A model generated the notes under the pieces. It ran no database searches and was not told the DNA's origin. It saw nothing but the letters and a program-made list of their open reading frames with translations. This document shows, one piece after another, positions 7,080 to 12,480 of a DNA stretch of 12,480 nucleotides. The translations under genes and the position numbers were made by a program. Source of the stretch: Candidatus Cloacimonadota bacterium (GTDB lineage: Bacteria; Cloacimonadota; Cloacimonadia; Cloacimonadales; TCS61); NCBI GenBank assembly GCA_016931665.1, contig JAFGEH010000043.1, positions 1-12,480 of the forward strand, written 5' to 3'. Every line of letters starts with the position of its first letter. The first letter of the stretch is position 1.

Positions 7080-7842
7080 ACTTCTCTCCAGATTCATATA
7101 AATCCTGGTTAGCCAGATAGAAATTCTGCAGTATGACCAGTTCTTCCAGGGAATTAACCCCCGTTGCCTCGGTCAAATCAGGCATTATTACCGAAATAAT
7201 CTTTTTATTTTCTTTACTCAATATTTCCAGAGTATCAGTTAAATAATACTCTTGCTGACTATTATCCGATTTCACCTGCTGGAGGGTTCGAAAGAGGTCT
7301 TCGGCCCGAAAACAATAAATGCCCGTATTTATCTCCTTGATTAGCCTTTCCGCCTTGCCGGCATCCTTGTACTCGATAATTCGCCGGATTTTACCAGTAT
7401 GATCGCGAATTATTCTGCCATACATACCGGGATTCTCCAGAAATGCAGTCAACACAGTACAGGAAGCCATTTGATTGCGGTGTGTTTTCAGCAGCTTCAG
7501 CAGTGTAACCGGCCGCAGTAAAGGTACATCACCAGCCAGAATGAGTACATCCCCATGAAAATTGTACAGTTTCTCCTCCGCCATCATTACCGCATGACCG
7601 GTTCCCAGCTGAGCGGTCTGTTCCACGAATTCAATTTTCGGATGCTGCGGGATAACTGCTATCACTTCTTCCTTTCTGTAACCCACCACTACAATTATCC
7701 TGTGGCAATTTATTATTTCAGCGGTATTTATCACCCTGTTGATCATCGGAATACCGGCCAGTTCAAATATAACCTTTGGTTTGTCTGACTTCATCCTGGT
7801 ACCTTTCCCGGCAGCCAGAATTATTGCAGCTAATTCAATCAT
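7072..7842 (-). CDS. Stand-alone GlmU-type sugar-1-phosphate nucleotidyltransferase
   Basis: A 256-residue Rossmann-like nucleotidyltransferase matching the N-terminal uridylyltransferase half of GlmU, which makes UDP-GlcNAc from GlcNAc-1-P and UTP. Visible residues: LAAGKGTRM (9-17), K23, Q75 and QLGTGHA (78-84), GDVPLL (104-109), YGR (141-143), EYKDA (157-161), INTGIYCF (171-178) and GVN (228-230). These are the nucleotide, metal and sugar contacts of GlmU. The left-handed beta-helix acetyltransferase half (about 200 residues) is absent; the stop is followed immediately by the HIT gene, with no remnant of a hexapeptide repeat, so it is a true one-domain protein rather than a truncation. A GGAG ribosome binding site precedes the ATG, which overlaps folK by 8 bases. 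The sugar specificity is inferred; other NDP-sugars are possible. Confidence 0.9.
   Translation of the reverse strand: MIELAAIILAAGKGTRMKSDKPKVIFELAGIPMINRVINTAEIINCHRIIVVVGYRKEEVIAVIPQHPKIEFVEQTAQLGTGHAVMMAEEKLYNFHGDVLILAGDVPLLRPVTLLKLLKTHRNQMASCTVLTAFLENPGMYGRIIRDHTGKIRRIIEYKDAGKAERLIKEINTGIYCFRAEDLFRTLQQVKSDNSQQEYYLTDTLEILSKENKKIISVIMPDLTEATGVNSLEELVILQNFYLANQDLYESGEKYE
7080..7090 (-). promoter_or_regulatory. Ribosome binding site deciding the HIT-protein start
   Basis: On the minus strand this reads TGGAGAGAAGT directly before the ATG at 7079. The purine run is 4 to 6 bases from the start codon, the best match among the two possible starts; the upstream ATG at 7097 has only an AGGA core. 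It lies inside the end of the nucleotidyltransferase gene. Confidence 0.6.
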
Positions 7843-8293
7843 TTATATCTCCGCTTAAAGCCCTGATCGTCTTTCCGTATTCCGGATGAATCCAGTCCGG
7901 AGCTATCTCCAACAAGGCTTTAAGAATGAAATCTCTCTGCAGTAGATAGGGGTGGGGGATAACCAGGTATCCATCCCGGAATATTTCCTGACCATAAAAC
8001 AGAATATCAATATCGATTAATCTTGGACCCCATTTAATATCTCTGGTCCTGCCCATTTTCTTTTCAATTGCTAAAATCATTTCCAATAATGCATTAGCCT
8101 TCAGCTCCGTTTCTATCTTCATAACATAATTCAGGAAATCAGGCTGCATTTCATTGCCCCAGGGTTTGGTTTCCATTATGCTGCTCTTCTCGATAATTCT
8201 TAAACGCGGGTTCAGCCTGAGATATTCTTCCGCCCGGTCCAGATTCAGCAACCGATCTCCTAGATTGGAGCCTAAACCAAGAAAACACATCAT
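7835..8293 (-). CDS. folK: 6-hydroxymethyl-7,8-dihydropterin pyrophosphokinase
   Basis: HPPK of 152 residues, transferring pyrophosphate from ATP to 6-hydroxymethyl-dihydropterin in folate synthesis. Signatures: GLGSNLGD (6-13), the metal-binding block WGPRLIDIDILFYG (88-101) with D94 and D96 as the magnesium ligands, and LVIPHPYLLQRDFILKALLEI (110-130). The start is an ATG-ATG pair; the first overlaps the folB stop by four bases, so the pair folB-folK is coupled, consistent with consecutive pathway steps. Length is normal and all key residues seem intact. The dihydropteroate synthase gene (folP), often adjacent, is not here. Confidence 0.97.
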   Translation of the reverse strand: MMCFLGLGSNLGDRLLNLDRAEEYLRLNPRLRIIEKSSIMETKPWGNEMQPDFLNYVMKIETELKANALLEMILAIEKKMGRTRDIKWGPRLIDIDILFYGQEIFRDGYLVIPHPYLLQRDFILKALLEIAPDWIHPEYGKTIRALSGDIND

Positions 8294-8649
8294 GCGCGGG
8301 ATCTTTCCATTTCTATCTCAACCGAATTCAAGGGTCCTTTGATGGGAACCGATGGTTTCCTGATTCTTACCCTGGCGAGTATTATCCGGGTGAATCGTTC
8401 CATAACATTGTCCAGAACCATATTCGCACAATCTTCCAGAAGATGGAATTCCTGATTTTCCAGAACATCTTTGATGATATTGTAGACCTTTGTGTAATCT
8501 ATGGTATCTTCCAGTTGTCGGATCAGCCTGTCATTCCGCGCTTCTGTTTCACAGGTAAAATCCACCAGGAAACGCTGACCCAGTGTACGCTCTTCAGGAT
8601 GTATGCCATGATGACCGTAAAACACCATTTCATTTAAATGTATCTTCAT
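8290..8649 (-). CDS. folB: Dihydroneopterin aldolase
   Basis: A 119-residue FolB, converting dihydroneopterin to 6-hydroxymethyl-dihydropterin and glycolaldehyde, the step before FolK. Seen: FYGHHGIHPEERTLGQRF (10-27) with catalytic-site Glu near E20-21, TIDYTKV (49-55), the active-site HLLED (69-73), and RKPSVPIKGP (97-106) with the conserved lysine. Length matches the family. Its ATG, behind an AAAGGTGA ribosome binding site, lies 20 bases inside the end of the RseC-like gene, and its stop overlaps the folK start in ATGA fashion. No oddities. Confidence 0.97.
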   Translation of the reverse strand: MKIHLNEMVFYGHHGIHPEERTLGQRFLVDFTCETEARNDRLIRQLEDTIDYTKVYNIIKDVLENQEFHLLEDCANMVLDNVMERFTRIILARVRIRKPSVPIKGPLNSVEIEMERSRA

Positions 8650-9073
8650 TTATCACCTTTTCCACGATCTCAAAATGAATTTTGCCTGCGAAACGTTTGT
8701 CGGCCAGATATATCAGGATACCGCTCACTAAAAGTCCGGTAAAAGAAATAATAATAGCAAATTCTTCCCGGAACCCGAAAATATGTTTGGCGGAGAAATA
8801 AAATAAAATCATAAAAATGATTGGCATTACAAAGATCAGGAAGGACGATAGCAGTTTAACCCCGGAAGATATATGAAGTTTTACCTGATCTCCGGACCTC
8901 AGATCCATATCGGTACTGATGCGATGGCGTAAAGCCTGGTTTTTGCCTACACAAATTCCACTCATCCCGCAACTGGCACAGGCCCCCGTCCTGGAGATTT
9001 CCACAGTCACAAAACCTTTTTTAACTTCTACTACCAGGGCAGTATCTTCCTGATATTCCAGATCATTTTCCAT
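8630..9073 (-). CDS. RseC/MucC-like (SoxR-reducing system) membrane protein
   Basis: A 147-residue protein of the RseC family. It has an N-terminal cytoplasmic domain with the cysteine motif C32-x2-C35-x5-C41 (GACASCGMSGICVGKN), then two membrane segments at about 74-95 and 104-124. In E. coli RseC is linked with the Rnf-type (Rsx) electron-transport complex that keeps SoxR reduced; in anaerobes similar proteins usually accompany rnf genes. Here no rnf gene lies in the window, so the role is inferred from family only: cysteine-based redox or metal binding coupled to membrane electron transport. It overlaps the rfaE2 stop by 11 bases with an AGGATGAAGA ribosome binding site, and its end overlaps folB by 20 bases. 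Length is near the typical ~150 residues. Confidence 0.88.
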   Translation of the reverse strand: MENDLEYQEDTALVVEVKKGFVTVEISRTGACASCGMSGICVGKNQALRHRISTDMDLRSGDQVKLHISSGVKLLSSFLIFVMPIIFMILFYFSAKHIFGFREEFAIIISFTGLLVSGILIYLADKRFAGKIHFEIVEKVINEDTFK

Positions 9074-9539
9074 TCTTCATCCTGTGCATAATCTCCGTGG
9101 TAGAATATCCGGTAAGATAGGGAAGACTTCTTACCTGCCCGCCGCAACTGAGAACAATATCAGCACCAACAATCTTCTCAACCGGCCAATCCCCACCTTT
9201 AACCAGAATATCCGGCTTGATGTGGTTTATTAAGTTATATGGGGTATCTTCTTCGAATATAACAAGATAATCAATTATGTCAATATGCGATAATACTGTT
9301 GCCCTGTCCGTCTGATTGTTGATCGGTCTGTCCGTGCCTTTCAGTCGGCGAACGGAGCTATCGCTGTTCAACCCCAGGAGCAGAATGTCTCCCAGCTGTC
9401 TGGCAGCAACCAGGTAATGGATATGTCCGGCATGAAGTATATCGAAGCAGCCATTGGTGAAAACAATCTTCTGAGAGTTTTTCCTGTGCAGATCAACTAT
9501 CTCCTTGATTTCCGACCAGGATCGGACTTTACTGTTCAT
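9063..9539 (-). CDS. rfaE2: D-glycero-beta-D-manno-heptose 1-phosphate adenylyltransferase
   Basis: A 158-residue cytidylyltransferase-like nucleotidyltransferase of the RfaE2 type, making ADP-heptose from heptose-1-P and ATP for the LPS inner core. Motifs: FTNGCFDILHAGHIHYL (27-43, HxGH nucleotide-binding site), GLNSDSSVRRLKG (56-68), DRPINNQTDRA (70-80), DILVKGGDW (110-118) and the terminal LTGYSTTEIM (142-151). In E. coli this activity is the second half of HldE; here the kinase half is not attached and is not within the window. ADP-heptose synthesis implies a diderm envelope. It starts with a four-base ATGA overlap on purF, with only a distant GGAG, so translation is probably coupled. Confidence 0.95.
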   Translation of the reverse strand: MNSKVRSWSEIKEIVDLHRKNSQKIVFTNGCFDILHAGHIHYLVAARQLGDILLLGLNSDSSVRRLKGTDRPINNQTDRATVLSHIDIIDYLVIFEEDTPYNLINHIKPDILVKGGDWPVEKIVGADIVLSCGGQVRSLPYLTGYSTTEIMHRMKNGK

Positions 9540-10897
9540 AAAACCGGATAATCTCCATCAAAACAGGCATAACAATAATCTTCTGGAACACTAACCGCTT
9601 TCCTCAGATCCTGGATGTCCAGGTACTGCAGACTGTCGGCACCAATGTATTCCTGGATCTCGGCCACTGATTTATTACTGGCTATCAATTCCTTGCGAGT
9701 GGGGGTGTCTATGCCATAATAACACGAATAGCGTACAGGCGGTGAGCCAATGCGCAGATGAACCTCGCTGGCACCGGCATTTCTGATCATTTTGGTTATT
9801 TTCCGTAGAGTTGTCCCCCTCACGATGGAATCATCAATCAGTATAACCTTCCTGCCTTCAAAGAAATAAGGCAGGGCATTGAATTTCTGGTAAACACTTT
9901 CATCGCGGATAGTCTGGTCTGGTTTGATAAAAGTCCTTCCCACATAATGATTTCTGATCAAGCCGATTTCGTAGGGTATTCCTTTTTCGCGGGAATAACC
10001 GAGGGCGATGAAATTGGAGGAATCAGGCACTGGAATAACCATGTCGGCTTGCACGTTGTCAGCTTTGGCCAGCAACTTTCCAATATTCATCCGCACTTTG
10101 TACACGCTTTCACCAAACACAAAGCTGTCGGGGCGGGAAAAATAGATATGTTCGAAGATACAATGGCGGGCTGTAGCAGTTTCACGGTACTCAGCCGGGT
10201 CATTTTCAATATGAGTCAGCCCCAGTTTATTAACCACAATAATTTCTGCCGGTTTTACTTCCTTGAACCAGCGCGGATAGAGAATATCCAGGGCACAGCT
10301 TTCCGATGCTACCACGGTTGAGCCATCCTGCAATTCGCCGAACACCATGGGGCGAAATCCATAAGGATCGCGGAACATATACAATTCTTCTTTCGTGGCC
10401 AGCAGTGATGAATAAGCACCTTTCAGATGCTTCATCCCCTCCCTGATTGCTTCGATTATTGATAAACCCTGCTTTTCCACATGATAGACAATGAATTTCA
10501 ATATTAATTCACCGTCATTGGTACTGGCGAAATAAACACCCTTGGCTTCCAGATCTTTTCTTAACTCAATGTAATTTACAATATCACCGTTGCTGGTGAG
10601 GGCATAGGAGGGACCTGATAAAGTTTCCACCACATGAGGCTGGGAATTATACACCGACGAGGCACCACAGGTAGGATAGCGTACATGCCCAATGGCAATA
10701 TCACCCTGCAGATTGGTTAACTTCTCGGGACGGAATACTTCTTTAACAAGTCCCATTTTCTTTCTCAACCTTAAAGCTATTCCGTCGTTCACAGCCATTC
10801 CGCAGCTTTCCTGTCCTCTATGCTGCTCAGCAAATAATCCCAGGGTAACTAATTCTGCTGCTTTTTCATTACGGTAAATTCCAAAAATCCCACACAC
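9536..10897 (-). CDS. purF: Amidophosphoribosyltransferase (purine pathway step 1)
   Basis: A 453-residue glutamine PRPP amidotransferase, making 5-phosphoribosylamine at the head of purine synthesis. The N-terminal glutaminase domain begins with the nucleophile C2 directly after the initiator, so there is no propeptide of the B. subtilis kind; QHRGQES (25-31), VRYPTCG (72-78) and SNGD (102-105) follow. The phosphoribosyltransferase domain has the PRPP loop VILIDDSIVRGTT (351-363). Four cysteines, C246, C392, C442 and C445, fall where Bacillus-type PurF binds its 4Fe-4S cluster, so a cluster is probable. The start is GTG, chosen because it gives C2 and has AGGA eight bases upstream; it lies one base after plsY ends. 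Length agrees with the family. Confidence 0.97.
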   Translation of the reverse strand: MCGIFGIYRNEKAAELVTLGLFAEQHRGQESCGMAVNDGIALRLRKKMGLVKEVFRPEKLTNLQGDIAIGHVRYPTCGASSVYNSQPHVVETLSGPSYALTSNGDIVNYIELRKDLEAKGVYFASTNDGELILKFIVYHVEKQGLSIIEAIREGMKHLKGAYSSLLATKEELYMFRDPYGFRPMVFGELQDGSTVVASESCALDILYPRWFKEVKPAEIIVVNKLGLTHIENDPAEYRETATARHCIFEHIYFSRPDSFVFGESVYKVRMNIGKLLAKADNVQADMVIPVPDSSNFIALGYSREKGIPYEIGLIRNHYVGRTFIKPDQTIRDESVYQKFNALPYFFEGRKVILIDDSIVRGTTLRKITKMIRNAGASEVHLRIGSPPVRYSCYYGIDTPTRKELIASNKSVAEIQEYIGADSLQYLDIQDLRKAVSVPEDYCYACFDGDYPVL

Positions 10898-10898
10898 G

Positions 10899-11537
10899 TT
10901 AATAATCCTGCCTTTTCCTTCCGAAATTCACCCTGTTCTCCGTACCCTTGAGCAGTCTCTTAATATTACTGGAATGTCTGATCGTGATGAAAAGAGCGAC
11001 AATAGTGACCAGACCAAGCATAACCGGCCTCTCGAAACCGGATTTAATATTTGTTACCAGCACTATCAGAAAGAGAGTGCAGACAGCTGCCAGAGAACTT
11101 AAAGAAACAAACCCCGTAAAAAATAATGTCAACAGAAATACTGCCAGGGTAATTGCTGCCGGGCCGGGCAGTAAAGCCAGAAAAACACCGGCGGAAGCAG
11201 CAACCCCTTTACCACCGCTGAAATTTAAAAAAATCGTATAAATATGACCCAGAATGGCACTCAATCCAGTGAAGATGAAAAGGATATCATGCTGTCCAGG
11301 AAATAAAACCTGTCCCAGAAACACTGCCAGCCAGCCCTTACCAATATCAATAAGCATGGTCAGGATACCCAGTGCAATGCCCAGTACCCGAAAGGCGTTG
11401 GTGGCTCCCACGTTTCTGCTGCCATGCTGCCGGATATCAATACCGCGGAATATCCTTCCCAGCAGATAGGCTGTGGGGATAGAGCCCAAAAGATAGGCAC
11501 CGGCTATGGATACACTATAAATCAGTATCGTCGGCAT
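10899..11537 (-). CDS. plsY: Acyl-phosphate:glycerol-3-phosphate acyltransferase
   Basis: PlsY, 212 residues, the inner-membrane enzyme that transfers an acyl chain from acyl-phosphate to glycerol-3-phosphate, the first step of phospholipid synthesis. The three family motifs are visible: GSIPTAYLLG (18-27), GSRNVGATN (39-47) and GHIYTIFLNFSGGKGVAAS (97-115). Several hydrophobic segments (about 4-20, 53-74, 86-104, 117-140, 143-163 and 172-187) fit its polytopic topology. The ATG has a GAGGT ribosome binding site and overlaps the der 3' end by 23 bases. The C-terminal tail is basic, as is common. PlsX, its partner making acyl-phosphate, is not in the window. Confidence 0.97.
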   Translation of the reverse strand: MPTILIYSVSIAGAYLLGSIPTAYLLGRIFRGIDIRQHGSRNVGATNAFRVLGIALGILTMLIDIGKGWLAVFLGQVLFPGQHDILFIFTGLSAILGHIYTIFLNFSGGKGVAASAGVFLALLPGPAAITLAVFLLTLFFTGFVSLSSLAAVCTLFLIVLVTNIKSGFERPVMLGLVTIVALFITIRHSSNIKRLLKGTENRVNFGRKRQDY

Positions 11538-12480
11538 CTCTACCTCTGAAAAATACTCTCAGCGGAACCCCCTGAAATTTGAATTGTTCCCGTAACTGGT
11601 TTTCCAGATATTTCCGGTAATGCTTGGTAATCAAAGCAGGATTGTTACAGAAAAAAACAAAGGTGGGCGGAGCACTCTTGACCTGAGTACAGTAATAAAT
11701 TTTGCTGTGCTTACCACTGGAATGAGATGGTGCAAAATGACCTGTAACCCGGCTGAGAAATTTGTTAAGTTCAGCTGTCGGTATCCTTTTTCTGCTCTCA
11801 GCTTCCACTTCCATTATTTTATCCAGAATCTGCCTGACTCTCAGACCTGTTAAAGCGGAAACGAATATTTTGGGTGCATACTGCAGAAAAGGCAACTCCC
11901 GGTTAAGATCAGCTATAAATTTGCCCACACTGGAATTATCTTTTTCGATCAGATCCCATTTATTGATGATAACTATTATGTCTTTGAAATTACGATGCGC
12001 ATAGGAAGCGATTTTCTGATCCTGGGTGGAAACTCCCTGCGTCGCATCGATGATCAGTAAAACTACCTGAGCCCGGTTGATGCTTTCAATAGTACGCATC
12101 GAACTGAAGTATTCCACACCGTATTTAATCCTCTTTTTCCGGCGTAGACCTGCTGTATCGATAATGGTTATTTTCTGCCCGAAATGTTTAATGGATGTAT
12201 CTATAGCGTCCCGGGTAGTACCCGGAACCGTAGTTACAATGTTGTCATCCCTGCCCGTAAGCCTATTCACAATTGAAGATTTACCAACATTGGGCTTCCC
12301 GACTATAGCTACTTTGATGGCATCTTCCTCTTCGTTCACAACCGGAATCTGTTTAAGATGGGAAATTACAATATCCAGGAAATTACCCACATTCCGCCCA
12401 TGAACGGCTGCTACCGGGAAAGCCTCACCGAAACCGAGCTGCAGAAAGTCGTAGATCTCCAGCTGATCTTTCTCGTTATC
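11515..12480 (-). CDS. der: Ribosome assembly GTPase Der/EngA (5' end cut off by window)
   Basis: The frame is open to the right edge: 321 residues are present, lacking most of the first GTPase domain. The fragment begins in DNEK, the tail of the first domain's NKVD base-recognition motif, then FLQLGFGEAFPVAAVHGRN, typical of Der. The second GTPase domain has the P-loop GKPNVGKSS (61-69), TTVPGTTRD (83-91), DTAGLRRKKRI (108-118), NKWD (173-176) and SALTG (208-212); a KH-like C-terminal domain follows from about 215 to the end, with HYRKYLENQLREQF and GVPLRVFFRGR. Tandem GTPase domains plus KH domain define Der, which acts in 50S assembly. A GTG at 12390 is in frame but internal, not a start, because conserved coding sequence precedes it. 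The stop is TAG at 11515-11517, inside plsY. Confidence 0.97.
   Translation of the reverse strand, partial: DNEKDQLEIYDFLQLGFGEAFPVAAVHGRNVGNFLDIVISHLKQIPVVNEEEDAIKVAIVGKPNVGKSSIVNRLTGRDDNIVTTVPGTTRDAIDTSIKHFGQKITIIDTAGLRRKKRIKYGVEYFSSMRTIESINRAQVVLLIIDATQGVSTQDQKIASYAHRNFKDIIVIINKWDLIEKDNSSVGKFIADLNRELPFLQYAPKIFVSALTGLRVRQILDKIMEVEAESRKRIPTAELNKFLSRVTGHFAPSHSSGKHSKIYYCTQVKSAPPTFVFFCNNPALITKHYRKYLENQLREQFKFQGVPLRVFFRGRDADDTDL

Noticed and set aside
12388..12390. GTG at the beginning of the longest closed der frame as the gene start
   Set aside because: Thirty in-frame codons upstream encode conserved Der sequence (end of the first GTPase domain), so the gene simply runs off the window.
1..12480. 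CRISPR array, defence system, prophage or transposon
   Set aside because: No repeated spacers, transposase, integrase, toxin-antitoxin or phage-like genes are visible; every gene has a housekeeping or envelope homologue and gene spacing is uniform.

Overview
The window is a gap-free run of 17 protein-coding genes, all on the minus strand, so transcription runs from the right edge to the left edge. Adjacent genes overlap by 4 to 26 bases or are separated by 1 to 30 bases. The two edge genes are incomplete: der loses its 5' part at the right edge and batA loses its 3' part at the left edge. I see no tRNA, rRNA, mobile element, CRISPR array or long repeat, and no non-coding stretch longer than 30 bases.

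In transcription order the first part is a housekeeping block: der (ribosome assembly GTPase, partial), plsY (phospholipid synthesis), purF (purines), rfaE2 (ADP-heptose for LPS core), an RseC-like redox membrane protein, folB and folK (folate), a stand-alone GlmU-type sugar-1-phosphate nucleotidyltransferase, a HIT-domain protein, a membrane-anchored LytR_C-domain protein, rsfS (ribosome silencing factor) and argS. After the largest gap (30 bases), which carries a near-perfect palindrome, comes a second block: a small metallophosphoesterase, then a Bat/MoxR cluster: MoxR AAA+ ATPase, DUF58 protein, a short BatD-like membrane protein and BatA (VWA domain, partial).

The host looks like a diderm bacterium: a heptose-1-P adenylyltransferase implies LPS core sugars, and a MoxR-DUF58-BatD-BatA cluster is common in Bacteroidota and related FCB lineages, spirochaetes and proteobacteria. 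PurF with four presumptive Fe-S cysteines and an RseC-like protein fit, but do not prove, an anaerobic or redox-rich lifestyle. By eye the base composition is moderate, in the mid-40s % GC. The genes are housekeeping homologues but not close to any model organism I recognise; an uncultured FCB-type lineage (for example Cloacimonadota-like) is my guess, not a demonstrated assignment.

The tight packing suggests one or a few long transcripts with translational coupling (four-base ATGA overlaps at purF/rfaE2, folB/folK and metallophosphoesterase/moxR). Metabolically the genes serve growth in general: ribosome maturation and silencing, arginyl-tRNA charging, purine and folate cofactor supply, phospholipid and cell-envelope sugar precursors, then envelope-associated Bat proteins. 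I found no convincing new multi-gene system. The most unusual signal is an otherwise normal arginyl-tRNA synthetase whose HIGH signature reads NVVS, followed by a metallophosphoesterase lacking the usual GN-type metal/phosphate motif.
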